From G965267185 sp965267185 (GTDB taxonomy: Bacteria; Pseudomonadota; Alphaproteobacteria; UBA6615): 64,000 nucleotides of DNA. The notes under the pieces are model-generated. The model ran no database searches and was not told where the DNA came from. It saw nothing but the letters and a program-made list of their open reading frames with translations. Location: contig OZ253937.1 in the NCBI GenBank assembly GCA_965267185.1, forward strand, positions 3,658,001 through 3,722,000, given 5' to 3'. Position numbers and translations under genes: made by a program. Positions 52,345 to 61,365 of this stretch are shown one piece after another; the stretch's first letter is position 1; each line of letters starts with the position of its first letter.

Positions 52345-52443
52345 GCACTGGGTAAATTAAAGGCAGCCAACTGTTGCCATGAGGCGGAAGGTGCTTGAGC
52401 GCGGATCGATCCAGCGTTTCCAGAAAAAAAGAAAATGGCGCGA

Positions 52444-52977
52444 CTAGCGGGATCTAATACCGAGTTCATGGCATAGCCGATCTACTGCATCCTGTTGGAG
52501 CGTATCCATCGGTCCGTCCGCTTCCGATACGGTTAGCAGCATATCGAGCAGTTTGTTCTTTTCCTGCGCGTTGCAGTTTGCTTGAATCGGCGGCGCGGCG
52601 CGATGCAGCAAAGTACCAAGATCCTTCATATCTCGTGTCATCCATCGGGCCTGGGCAAGCATCTCTTCCGCGTCGGTATGGGAAAGCGCTAATGGGCCTT
52701 TTAGCTGGTTCAGAATGGCGTTTGCTTCGCTCTCACTGAGGTCGGCGTCGCTTTTGGCGAGCGCACACATCATGACCGCCGCGGCCAAGCGGGGGTCTTC
52801 AATCGATTTTATCTGATCGGTATTGGTCTGAGCGTTCCAGCTGCTGCGCCGTAAAAATTTGCGCGCCTCTGAGGCAGCCTCGCCGATATCGCGGGCCGTT
52901 TGGGCGGCTCTATTGGCGCGAATAACGAACACGCCAATCGCAACCAATACGGCGAGAAGCCCGAGAATAAATGGCAT
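52444..52977 (-). CDS. Membrane-anchored TerB-like domain protein
   Basis: 177 residues. N-terminal transmembrane helix (LGLLAVLVAIGVFVI), a short linker, then a helical region (AVMMCALAKSDADLSESEANAI...LLTVSEADGPMDTLQQDAVD) with the acidic DxxxxxSE pattern of TerB/DUF533-like domains. Possibly binds metal. Stands alone; divergent from nothing adjacent. Confidence 0.65.
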   Translation of the reverse strand: MPFILGLLAVLVAIGVFVIRANRAAQTARDIGEAASEARKFLRRSSWNAQTNTDQIKSIEDPRLAAAVMMCALAKSDADLSESEANAILNQLKGPLALSHTDAEEMLAQARWMTRDMKDLGTLLHRAAPPIQANCNAQEKNKLLDMLLTVSEADGPMDTLQQDAVDRLCHELGIRSR

Positions 52978-53133
52978 CGGAGAGACTCTCAGATGGATAT
53001 CCGCAACACGAAAGCGGTCGTGTACGATCCGACGGATCGTAACTGCCGAGCTTATCCGTACCGGGATCGGTTATCAAAACCTAGTTGCGTATGCTTATCC
53101 ACTTAATCGGGTACTTTCGAACGTGGCGAGGGG

Positions 53134-54531
53134 CTACTCGACCCGGACTTCGGCGTCCGGCTTGAAGTTCTGCCAAGCAAACCAGTAGGCGATATGCCCG
53201 GCGAGGCGCGGCAGCGGCTCACCGTCGGCCGGTATCAAGGCGTCTTCGGTGACTTTCCAGTCGAGGCCGTCCGCCCGGACGGTATTGTTGTCGCTAGCCG
53301 TGGTGAAATGGCGGCCGTGGGAGGCGTAGGCACGTACCGTGCGGGTCTCTGAATCGCCGATCAGTACGACCGGCACGTCGCCAGCCGTGTCGTTGACGAC
53401 CGCTCCGCCGCGGAATAGCTCGAGCGCCCAGGCCTTCTCCGACGCTGCTTCGCGTAGCGCGAAGACATAGTCCTTGGTGTCGAGCCTTGTATCGTTGACC
53501 AGCGCCGGGAACATGGTGTGGGGGCTGGCAAAGTACTCGGCGTAGGGCCGGCCCGGCGTATAGTCGCGGGTGTAGCCGGTCTCCAGCGATAGCACTTTAG
53601 TGTCCGGATGTTTCGACAGCCAGTTTTGCCATGTGGTGATCGCCACGGGACGGGTGCGCAGTTCGATACCCGAGCCCGTCAACTCGCCGACCACCGGCGA
53701 GCCAGTGAACTGGTTCCACAGCGAGTTGGTCTCGCGGTCGTACATCAGCTTGTTGGAGCGGTAAAGGAAGCCCGAGGAGCCGAACTCGAAGGGCCGGTCG
53801 CGTCCGTCGACGGTGGTTTCGAAAAGAATGCCGGAGCCGCAGAGGGTGCAATAGGCGAGCGCGACCGGAACGCCGCCGATCACGTCGTTAAACATCTCAT
53901 GCCAGTCCATGATGCGCAGCGGGTAGGCGCGGACGTCGCCATTGATCTCGACGCCGAAGACCAGTTCTTCCGGCAGCAAATATTCGGCCTCCTGCGCCGC
54001 AATCAACTCAGGATTGACCAATGCCGGAATGCCGTCTTTGACAACGCCGCCCCAAACGATCTCTTCGAGGCGAATGGTGTGGGCAATATCGTCGTACAGA
54101 AACAGGCGAAAGTTGGGATCGATTTGGCTGTAGACCCAGGCCTTGTACTCGGCGAAACCGTGGAACGGCTCGACTTCCGGATGATCCTCCTGCCAGAGCA
54201 CCCAATCGTTCCAGCTGGTGCCGATACTTTCTCCGGTAAGTACCTGCAACGCGTTGGTGATGGTCCAGGGGTCTTGGCGCATGAAGCGCAGCGACTGGAT
54301 CAACGCCGGCACGACATCGGTTTCCCCGCGATCGACCAGCCGCGCCATGACCTGGTTCCGCTCAAGTGTTCCCAGGGTGAGGATTTGCCGGGCCTGCTCT
54401 TCGATATCGCTGAGGGCGCGCGTCGTCGGCCCTGGCGGGGCGACAGATGGAGGTGTCGTGTCTTGGGCCTGCACGGGCAGTCCGAATGCGGCGAGAGCCA
54501 GAAATGTGGCGGCTAGCGTACGCGCGAACAT
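53134..54531 (-). CDS. Exported DUF3179 domain protein
   Basis: 465 residues. Signal peptide (LALAAFGLPVQAQDT). The DUF3179 core holds AYPLRIMDWHEMFNDVIGG, VALAYCTLCGSG with its CxxC pair, and SLWNQFTGSPVVGELTG. The motif suggests metal or heme handling in the periplasm but function is unknown for the family. No partner gene. Confidence 0.85.
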   Translation of the reverse strand: MFARTLAATFLALAAFGLPVQAQDTTPPSVAPPGPTTRALSDIEEQARQILTLGTLERNQVMARLVDRGETDVVPALIQSLRFMRQDPWTITNALQVLTGESIGTSWNDWVLWQEDHPEVEPFHGFAEYKAWVYSQIDPNFRLFLYDDIAHTIRLEEIVWGGVVKDGIPALVNPELIAAQEAEYLLPEELVFGVEINGDVRAYPLRIMDWHEMFNDVIGGVPVALAYCTLCGSGILFETTVDGRDRPFEFGSSGFLYRSNKLMYDRETNSLWNQFTGSPVVGELTGSGIELRTRPVAITTWQNWLSKHPDTKVLSLETGYTRDYTPGRPYAEYFASPHTMFPALVNDTRLDTKDYVFALREAASEKAWALELFRGGAVVNDTAGDVPVVLIGDSETRTVRAYASHGRHFTTASDNNTVRADGLDWKVTEDALIPADGEPLPRLAGHIAYWFAWQNFKPDAEVRVE

Positions 54532-54749
54532 GAGCGTTATCCTTGGTATCCTCAGCTAAACATAGCGAGCGGGCCCGATCAGACTATTCACAACTTCTTG
54601 GGCGGCGGTGGGCGTTCTAGTGACCAAACCGTGAAATCTACGGCCACGTTGGCGCCTGGGCTTGTCTGCATGGCGGGGGTGGATGAAAATAGGCCCCGAT
54701 AACTCATGTTCTCCGCGCCGGCCGGGCGCCTCACAGGGACCGAAACACC

Positions 54750-55958
54750 ATGACCGAAGCCTTTATCTGCGATGCCGTGCGCACCCCGTTCGGCCGCTAT
54801 GGCGGTAGCCTCTCCAGCGTGCGGACCGACGATCTCGCGGCGACGCCGCTCAAGGCGCTGATCGCCCGCAATGCGAATGTCGATTGGGAGGCGGTCGACG
54901 ACGTGATCTACGGCTGCGTTAACCAAGCGGGCGAAGACAACCGCAACGTCGCCCGGATGGCGCTCCTGTTGTCGGGCATCCCGACCACGGTTTCCGGCGT
55001 AACCGTCAACCGGTTGTGCGGATCGGGCCTCGAAGCGCTCACCGCGGCGGCGCGGGCCATTCGCACCGGCGAAGCCGAAATGGTAATCGCCGGCGGGGTG
55101 GAAAGCATGTCGCGGGCGCCATTCGTGATGCCGAAAGCCCAGTCGGCCTTTTCGCGTAGCAATAAGGTCGAAGACACCACGATCGGCTGGCGTTTCGTTA
55201 ATCCGAAGATGAAAGAGCAGTACGGCATCGATTCGATGCCCGAGACGGCTGAGAACGTCGCCATAGAGTTTCAAATTGCCCGCGCCGATCAGGACGCATT
55301 CGCCTATCGTTCACAGCAGCGGGCGAAGAGCGCTCAGGAAAACGGCCGGTTGGCAAAGGAGATCATCCCGGTCGAGGTGCCCCAGCGCAAAGGCGATCCG
55401 ATTGCTGTCGACACCGATGAGCATCCGCGCCCCGACACCTCGTTGGACGTGCTCGCCACTCTGCCGACGCCCTTCCGCGAAGATGGCAGCGTGACCGCCG
55501 GGAACGCGTCGGGGGTCAATGACGGGGCGTGCGCCATGATCATCGCGTCGGAAGATGCGGTCAACAAATACGGGCTGAATCCGCTGGCGCGGGTAGCAGG
55601 AACGGCGACGGCCGGGGTGCCGCCGCGGATCATGGGCTTCGGCCCGGCGCCGGCGACTCATAAGCTGCTGGCGCGGCTCGGCATCAAAATGAGCGAAATC
55701 GATGTGATCGAGTTGAACGAAGCGTTTGCGGCGCAGGCGTTGGCGGTGACCCGCGATCTCGGCTTGCCTGACGACGCCGAACACGTGAATCCCAATGGCG
55801 GCGCTATCGCGCTGGGTCACCCGCTTGGTGCCAGCGGTGGGCGATTGGCGATGACAGCGGCCTACGAGCTCAACGAGCGCGAGCAACGCTACGCGCTGTG
55901 CACCATGTGCATCGGTGTCGGGCAGGGCATCGCGACGGTGCTCGAACGGGTCGGCTAA
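54750..55958 (+). CDS. pcaF: 3-oxoadipyl-CoA thiolase-like acetyl-CoA acyltransferase
   Basis: 402 residues. Nucleophile Cys in NRLCGSGLEAL, ALGHPLGASGG with His, and CMCIGVGQG near the C-terminus (TMCIGVGQGIA). EDTTIGWRFVNPKM and AFICDAVRTPFGRYGG are close to PcaF. Last step of the beta-ketoadipate pathway, or PaaJ in phenylacetate breakdown. No other pathway gene is near. Convergent with the flavoprotein gene, overlapping four bases. Confidence 0.87.
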   Translation: MTEAFICDAVRTPFGRYGGSLSSVRTDDLAATPLKALIARNANVDWEAVDDVIYGCVNQAGEDNRNVARMALLLSGIPTTVSGVTVNRLCGSGLEALTAAARAIRTGEAEMVIAGGVESMSRAPFVMPKAQSAFSRSNKVEDTTIGWRFVNPKMKEQYGIDSMPETAENVAIEFQIARADQDAFAYRSQQRAKSAQENGRLAKEIIPVEVPQRKGDPIAVDTDEHPRPDTSLDVLATLPTPFREDGSVTAGNASGVNDGACAMIIASEDAVNKYGLNPLARVAGTATAGVPPRIMGFGPAPATHKLLARLGIKMSEIDVIELNEAFAAQALAVTRDLGLPDDAEHVNPNGGAIALGHPLGASGGRLAMTAAYELNEREQRYALCTMCIGVGQGIATVLERVG

Positions 55959-57436
55959 GTCGTACTCACCTGAGGGTTCGTGCCCTCGGGGACGATGAGT
56001 TCCACTTCATCGTGCTCGGTTATATAGCGGTAATGATGTCCGACATCGTCTCGGAATAGCTGCCGCGTAACACCTTCAAGAATGCGCGGGATGCCGTAGC
56101 GCATCGTCGTGACCGAGCTGCCCGTCATCCCCAGGCTGGGCAAGGTTCCCAACGAGAAGCAGTGAATATGGTGCAGGTAGGGTGCGTTTCCGGGCGTCTT
56201 CTCGGTGAATTCAAAGTTTGGCCCGAGATAGGGATAAGTGCCTAGCGGCGGATACTCTTCGCCCGGCGGCGGTGTGAACCGGTCGCGCCATAGGGCGATT
56301 TCGTCGGCAAGGGCGGCGGTTTCGCCGCGCAGGGAAAAGTCGTTCATGTGTCCTGTCGCGGCGATGACGAAATCGATCATGAACCGGTCTCCGCGGACGG
56401 TCTCGATGCATATGTCGTCACCTACCATCTGCACCGATTTCCACTCGGCGTCCTCATGCATGTGAAAACCGTCGAGCGCGGCGGCCCGGTCGAACGTTTC
56501 TTGTGGTGGGGGCTGGTGAGTGCGCAGCACGTGACGCGCGATCCGCCACCGGTCCAATTCATCGAAATCCGCGAAGTGCTTTAGGTAGGCGGCGCTATCG
56601 AACGGCTTGTGGGCGTTCACCTTAGCAATCTCGGGCCGGCGGACGAACAGCCGAACGTCGCGAGCGCCTGTCTCCAGCGCTACGGCGGCGCTGTCGAAAG
56701 CACCGGCATTGGCGCCCAGGATGGCGACGCGCCGGCCTTTTAGGGCCTCGAAGTCGATCATCGTGTTGGCTTGCACGTAGCGGTCCGGCGGTAGGGCTTC
56801 GGTGATTTGATCGGGCACGTGCCATTCGCCGCACCCCTCGAGGCCGTTGGCGAGCACGACCTCGCGGGCGTAGACCACGCCGTCGCGGCCGCTCACTCCA
56901 GTCGGTGTTAAAGGCACGCAAATTAGGCTATCGGCGGAGGCGGGGTTTTCGGCGGTGAGAGGACCCACCTCGGTTTCGTTCCAAACCGGGATTTTGAGAA
57001 CCTGGCGGTACCAGGCGAGATAATCGTGCCACTCCGCCGTGGGGAATCGTTGCAGCTTATTCCAAGCGTCTTCTCCGTGCTTAGCGGTAAACCAGGCGCG
57101 CGGGGTCAGCGACGGAATCCCGAGATCGGGGCCGGTGAGGTCGAGCGCGGTGCGCAGCACGCGCATGCGGGCATAGGTGTTCCAGGGACCTTCGTTGCCC
57201 CTCGGGTTGCGGTCGACGGCAATCACATTGGTGACGTTGTCGCGGCGCAAGGCGAACGACAGCGCTAGACCGCTCTGGCCGCCGCCAACAATCAGCACAT
57301 CGAATACCGGTGCTCCCGTTGGATGCTGGCGGGGCGGCACCCACTGCGTTTTCGGGTGGTTCAGCAGGTCGAGATCGTGCTCCACCCGAGCTTCCAACTC
57401 GGCGAGAGAGGTCGCAATTGGGACGGTGTTCGTCAT
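55955..57436 (-). CDS. FAD-dependent flavoprotein monooxygenase-like oxidoreductase
   Basis: 493 residues. N-terminal FAD-binding motif VGGGQSGLALSFALR; second Rossmann GANAGAFDSAAVALE for NAD(P); IAATGHMNDFSLR. The layout is similar to Baeyer-Villiger or N-hydroxylating flavoproteins. Substrate unknown. Confidence 0.85.
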   Translation of the reverse strand: MTNTVPIATSLAELEARVEHDLDLLNHPKTQWVPPRQHPTGAPVFDVLIVGGGQSGLALSFALRRDNVTNVIAVDRNPRGNEGPWNTYARMRVLRTALDLTGPDLGIPSLTPRAWFTAKHGEDAWNKLQRFPTAEWHDYLAWYRQVLKIPVWNETEVGPLTAENPASADSLICVPLTPTGVSGRDGVVYAREVVLANGLEGCGEWHVPDQITEALPPDRYVQANTMIDFEALKGRRVAILGANAGAFDSAAVALETGARDVRLFVRRPEIAKVNAHKPFDSAAYLKHFADFDELDRWRIARHVLRTHQPPPQETFDRAAALDGFHMHEDAEWKSVQMVGDDICIETVRGDRFMIDFVIAATGHMNDFSLRGETAALADEIALWRDRFTPPPGEEYPPLGTYPYLGPNFEFTEKTPGNAPYLHHIHCFSLGTLPSLGMTGSSVTTMRYGIPRILEGVTRQLFRDDVGHHYRYITEHDEVELIVPEGTNPQVSTT

Positions 57437-57588
57437 CGAATTTCCAAAACTTTTAGCCTTTAACTATAACACCCGAAGCCGCTGTCGGCGGGCCTTCCAG
57501 CTAGGGTGCGGGAAAGTTGACGATTACGTGACAAGTGCGTGTCTTTGGCCGACGCCTTATCTGAATTACAGTTTGGGAATGTATAGCC

Positions 57589-57984
57589 ATGGCAGACTCC
57601 GACGCAGTGTTGAGAGCCAATGATGCATTCTATGCCGCTTTTGCGGCAGCCGACATGAAGGCAATGGCGGATATTTGGGCACATGAAGAGCCGGTTGCGG
57701 TGATCCATCCGGGCACTCTGGCCGTGGTTGGACGCGAACCGGTACTCGAGAGCTGGCGCGAGATTTTGGCGTCTGCCGCCTCGGTCGACATTGTGTGTGC
57801 TGACCCACAGGTTCAATTGCTGGGCGATGTAGCTGTGGTGCTGTGCCAGGAGCGGATCGGCGGTCATATGTTGGCGGCGAGCAATACCTTTCGGCGCACC
57901 GGTGGCGGCTGGTTCTTGGTGTTGCATCAGGCGGGTCCGGTGGCGGCGGATATGGCGCCGGTTCAGTCAAGCGTGGTTCATTGA
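57589..57984 (+). CDS. SnoaL-like/DUF4440 nuclear transport factor 2-fold protein
   Basis: 131 residues, NTF2-like cone. DAFYAAFAAADMKAMADIWAHEEPVAVIHPG is the typical start and FRRTGGGWFLVLHQAGP the last strand. Many are polyketide cyclases or steroid isomerases; others only bind. Followed four bases later by the transporter gene. Confidence 0.82.
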   Translation: MADSDAVLRANDAFYAAFAAADMKAMADIWAHEEPVAVIHPGTLAVVGREPVLESWREILASAASVDIVCADPQVQLLGDVAVVLCQERIGGHMLAASNTFRRTGGGWFLVLHQAGPVAADMAPVQSSVVH

Positions 57985-57988
57985 CCGG

Positions 57989-59395
57989 GTGGTAGGACGC
58001 GAACATAGCGGCGACGGCTTAACGGCCGGAACCGGTGCGCGCGCGCATGCTGGCGGCGGCGATCAGCTATCGTGGGTGACGCTGCTCTCCTTCGGTTCGA
58101 TCTCGATGCCCGTTTCGCTACTGGCGATTGGCTTGTTCATGTTTTTGCCGACCGCCTACGCAGCATCGAGTGGTATCTCGATGCAGGATGTCGGCTTGAT
58201 CATTTTCGCCACGCGTTTGTGGGATTTCGTCACCGATCCGCTGGTCGGCTGGCTGAGCGATAAAACCCGCACCCGGTTCGGCCGGCGAATTCCGTGGATG
58301 ACCCTGGCCTGGATACCGCTCAGTATTGCCACCTACAAACTGTTCATTCCGCCGCCGGGTGTTGGCGCCAGCTATCTGGCGTTCTGGAGCTTCCTGCTGT
58401 TTTTCTCCGGCACGTCGCTGTTTATGCCCTATACGGCGATGGGGGCGGAACTCAGCAGCTCGTACCATGAACGCAGCCGGGTCTTTGCGGTCCGCCACGT
58501 CTATTCGGTGTTGGGGACGCTCACCGCAGCGTTGCTGTTTTTGTTTGCCAACAGCCGCCGCGTCTACAACCCGGAAGCCGACGCGCTGGTGTTTATCGCT
58601 TGGGTGGGGCTGGCGTTGCTACCCGTCGCGCTGATCGCGACGGTTCTCAAAGCGCCTGAGAAACCGATCGAAGAGACATATACGCGCGACCGGGTGCGGT
58701 GGGGGGAAGGGCTGCGGATCATGTTCGGCAACCGAACCTATCTGCGCATTCTCGGGTGTTACCTGTTTAACGGTATCGGCAATGCATTGCCGGTCACCCT
58801 GTTGTTTTTCTATGTCCGCTCGGTGCTCGAAGCCCCGGAGTGGACGCCGTTTATCCTCGCCGCCTATTTCATAGCCGCCATTTGCGGCACCCCCATATGG
58901 CTTCACTTTGCCAACCGGCTGGGCAAGCATGTGGCATGGCGTATCGCGCTCATCGTGGCAGCGGCGTCGCTCGTTTTCGTTCCGCTGTTAGGCGCAGGCG
59001 ATGTCATCTGGTTCTTGGCGATAGCTATCGTTGTCGGGGTGACGCTCGGCGCGGATCTGGCGATGCCCGCGGCGATGCTCGCCGATGTTGTCGATCAGGA
59101 CGTTCTGTCGACCGGCCGCCAACGAACCGGTATCTACTTTGCCGTTTGGGCGATGGCTGCGAAACTCGCGGCGGCGGCGGCCGTTGGCGTCTCTTTTCCG
59201 ATCCTCGACTGGGCCGGATACATTCCCGACATGTACAACGACGCCGGCGCCCTGTTGACACTCTCGATCCTGTTCGGTCTGTGCCCCGTCGTGTTTAAGC
59301 TCTTGGCGCTGCTATTCGTGTGGCGCTATCCGTTAACCGCAGACCGGCAGGCGGAGATTCAACGGGAAATTGCGGCGCAGCGCGCGGTTTTTTGA
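57989..59395 (+). CDS. MFS transporter of the GPH/MelB type
   Basis: About 468 residues if the GTG at 57989 is used; the true start may be 58076 since no ribosome site is clear. Twelve helices. RLWDFVTDPLVGWLSDKTRTRFGRRIPWM is the MelB-family signature. GPH carriers import sugars, glucuronides or related solutes with a cation. A solute-binding role with the SnoaL-like protein upstream is not obvious. Confidence 0.82.
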   Translation: MVGREHSGDGLTAGTGARAHAGGGDQLSWVTLLSFGSISMPVSLLAIGLFMFLPTAYAASSGISMQDVGLIIFATRLWDFVTDPLVGWLSDKTRTRFGRRIPWMTLAWIPLSIATYKLFIPPPGVGASYLAFWSFLLFFSGTSLFMPYTAMGAELSSSYHERSRVFAVRHVYSVLGTLTAALLFLFANSRRVYNPEADALVFIAWVGLALLPVALIATVLKAPEKPIEETYTRDRVRWGEGLRIMFGNRTYLRILGCYLFNGIGNALPVTLLFFYVRSVLEAPEWTPFILAAYFIAAICGTPIWLHFANRLGKHVAWRIALIVAAASLVFVPLLGAGDVIWFLAIAIVVGVTLGADLAMPAAMLADVVDQDVLSTGRQRTGIYFAVWAMAAKLAAAAAVGVSFPILDWAGYIPDMYNDAGALLTLSILFGLCPVVFKLLALLFVWRYPLTADRQAEIQREIAAQRAVF

Positions 59396-59485
59396 GCGCT
59401 CTGGCCCCCAGCGGGCCCGCCATGCGATGATGAGGGGTGCCGCCTACCGGTGGCTGGCCCTGAAATAAATTCTGAAGGAAGTGAT

Positions 59486-60247
59486 ATGCGCCCCAATCGG
59501 CTCCGCGAGCTTTGGCAGTCGGGCAAACCGGTTATCAACGGCTGGTGCCAGCTACCGACTTCGATATCAGCCGAAGTGATGGCCCATCAAGGCTGGGATT
59601 CCGTAACCATCGATTTGCAGCACAGCGCCGTCACCGAGGCGGACGCGGTAACCATGTTGCAAGCCATCTCAACCACCGACACGGTGCCGATGGTGCGCAC
59701 GCCGTGGAACGAGCCGGGAGTGATCATGCGCCTGCTGGATGCCGGCGCCTATGGCGTCATCTGTCCTATGGTGAATAACCGTGCCGAGGCCGAAGCATTC
59801 GTCGCCGCCTGCCGTTATCCGCCCGACGGTATTCGGTCTAACGGTCCCTATCGGGGATTGCTGTATGGCGGCAGCGATTATCAAAGCCACGCCAACACCG
59901 AGATCGTGACCTTGGGCATGATCGAGACCCAGGAAGCGATGGCCAACTTGGACGAAATTGCCGCGACGCCCGGTTTGGATGGGCTCTACATCGGGCCATC
60001 GGACTTGGCGATGGCCCATGGCGAGGCGCCGGTGCTTGATCATTTTGAAGGACCCATCGTGCCGCTGATCGCGCGTGTTCGCGAAGCCGCTCACGCGGCC
60101 GGTAAGATTGCCGGACTGCATGGGGCGACCGCCAAATACGCCATCCGAATGCTGTCCGAAGGGTTCGATCTGGTTACGCCCACGTCCGACATCCGCCTCG
60201 TCGCCGAAGGCTCGGCCCGCATGGTGGCGGACATCAAAGCCGGATAA
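59486..60247 (+). CDS. HpcH/HpaI family aldolase
   Basis: 253 residues from ATG 59486 with GAAGGAAG upstream. TIM barrel with QHSAVTEADAVTM, RTPWNEPGVIMRLLDAGAYGVICPMVN (in parts), the metal ligand Glu in MIETQEAM and Asp in GPSDLAMAHGE. Cleaves 2-keto-3-deoxy sugar acids or 4-hydroxy-2-oxo acids to pyruvate and an aldehyde. Usually metal dependent. Confidence 0.9.
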   Translation: MRPNRLRELWQSGKPVINGWCQLPTSISAEVMAHQGWDSVTIDLQHSAVTEADAVTMLQAISTTDTVPMVRTPWNEPGVIMRLLDAGAYGVICPMVNNRAEAEAFVAACRYPPDGIRSNGPYRGLLYGGSDYQSHANTEIVTLGMIETQEAMANLDEIAATPGLDGLYIGPSDLAMAHGEAPVLDHFEGPIVPLIARVREAAHAAGKIAGLHGATAKYAIRMLSEGFDLVTPTSDIRLVAEGSARMVADIKAG

Positions 60248-60276
60248 AAAAATGGCCGGTCAATGTATGACCGGCC
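60246..60276 (-). terminator. Intrinsic terminator for minus-strand transcription
   Basis: GGCCGGTCA (60254-60262) and TGACCGGCC (60268-60276) form a perfect 9-base stem. On the minus strand it is followed by seven T (complement of the A run 60246-60252). It ends the transcript of the 31-residue peptide gene. It also follows the aldolase gene, but has no T-run in that direction. Confidence 0.75.
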
Positions 60277-60335
60277 GAGGGGAGGGAGAATCAAAACCGT
60301 TACGTGAACTGCAGCGGTGTTGCGTTAGGGCACCG

Positions 60336-60431
60336 CTAGGAGAAGTGCGGTAGGATCATCGTGACTGCAATCAATACCATCGGTAGCGCGACCAGAAGGG
60401 CGGTAAGGTTTAGTCGGGTCTGGTGGGACAT
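60336..60431 (-). CDS. 31-residue single-pass membrane peptide
   Basis: Begins MSHQTRLNLTALLVALPMVL, then IAVTMILPHFS. AAAGGAG lies about seven bases before ATG 60431. One hydrophobic helix (about 9-27) with a basic N-terminus, so probably N-in. A promoter with a CRP-like site lies upstream and a strong terminator downstream, so it is a complete small transcription unit. Function unknown; tiny membrane peptides often attach to respiratory or transport complexes. Confidence 0.65.
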   Translation of the reverse strand: MSHQTRLNLTALLVALPMVLIAVTMILPHFS

Positions 60432-60484
60432 CTGACGGCTCCTTTCCGGCTTATTGGCCCCTTTACCGTTGGCTAACATCCCCA

Positions 60485-60525
60485 AGATAAGGGCGACCGG
60501 GGATATCGGCAGTGACACCGGTCAC
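60485..60525 (-). promoter_or_regulatory. CRP-like site and -10 ahead of the 31-residue peptide
   Basis: GTGA-N6-TCAC at 60512-60525 matches the CRP/FNR-type half-sites. On the minus strand TTATCT at 60490-60485 would be the -10, giving a start near 60478, with the site centred close to -41. The regulator gene next door has a CRP-like recognition helix. Confidence 0.45.
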
Positions 60526-60560
60526 ACCGCAGAACATTTCTTCTCAAAGAGGGTGACGGG

Positions 60561-61259
60561 TTAGAAGTCGCGGACTTCGTTGACGATTTTCTCGAGTTGC
60601 GCGAGGTCGGTTACTACCAGCGCATTCTTTTCGCGGCTCACCAGCCCTTGCTTGGCGAGATCGCTGAGAACTCGGGCGACGGTCTCGCGTGTGGTGCTGA
60701 CCCGCGAGGCAATATCGGCATGGACCGGGATGGGGGAAATGCGGGCGCTGTTGCCGTCCTCGGTGGTTCGCCCGCGGGCTTCGCGAAGAATTTCCGAATG
60801 CACACGATTGTGTGCGCCCAGCGTACTCAACTCCATGATCCGGTCGGTGGAGGCTCGCACGAATTGCGTTAGCTCTTGCAGCACTTCGATTGCCATCTCG
60901 GAATGATCATGCAGCAAGTTCATGAACGTATCGGGGGACACCGATGCGAGCAAAGAAGCGTTTACCGCAACCACGGTGGCAGACCGCGGCCGTCCATCGA
61001 TGGCGGCCAGTTCGCCGAAATAGTCGCCGGCATCCATCTCGTGAAAAGCGATTTCGCGGCCCGATAGCGAGTGGTTTACCACCCGCACCCGGCCGGAAAT
61101 CACGAAGTAGACATCGCGGGAATCGCTCTCGCGGCCGATGATTTCGTCGTGGGCGTTGTAGCGCTGCCACCGGCACCGCTGCTCGAGAGACCGCCGGGCG
61201 GCGTCGTCAAGCGATCGCAGCAGGGGGATTCCGCTCAATGTATGCGCTGTCTCAACCAT
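60561..61259 (-). CDS. CRP/FNR family transcriptional regulator (cNMP-binding type)
   Basis: 232 residues from ATG 61259; a TTG start at 61331 is possible. N-terminal cNMP-binding domain with FGELAAIDGRPRSATV (E83, R92, S93), and a C-terminal helix-turn-helix with ADIASRVSTTRETVARVLSDL. The RETVAR helix (191-196) has the Arg-Glu-Arg pattern of CRP that reads GTGA. No Cys cluster for an FNR iron-sulfur centre. Ligand could be cAMP or another nucleotide. The GTGA-N6-TCAC site lies just past its stop codon. Confidence 0.88.
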   Translation of the reverse strand: MVETAHTLSGIPLLRSLDDAARRSLEQRCRWQRYNAHDEIIGRESDSRDVYFVISGRVRVVNHSLSGREIAFHEMDAGDYFGELAAIDGRPRSATVVAVNASLLASVSPDTFMNLLHDHSEMAIEVLQELTQFVRASTDRIMELSTLGAHNRVHSEILREARGRTTEDGNSARISPIPVHADIASRVSTTRETVARVLSDLAKQGLVSREKNALVVTDLAQLEKIVNEVRDF

Positions 61260-61365
61260 CTTCGGTCCGCCAGATCCGCATGTTTTGAAATAACGGGGAT
61301 CGCGGATAATGGTAACGCCAGCGGCGGTCAAGGGCGAGAGGCGTCACCCCTTAGTTGTATTCGGC

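Noticed and set aside
53608..54516. 302-codon plus-strand frame inside the DUF3179 gene
   Set aside because: Antisense shadow; no motif and no ribosome site.
60254..60276. Terminator for the plus-strand aldolase gene
   Set aside because: The stem is good but no T-run follows on the plus strand. The A-run makes it a minus-strand terminator.
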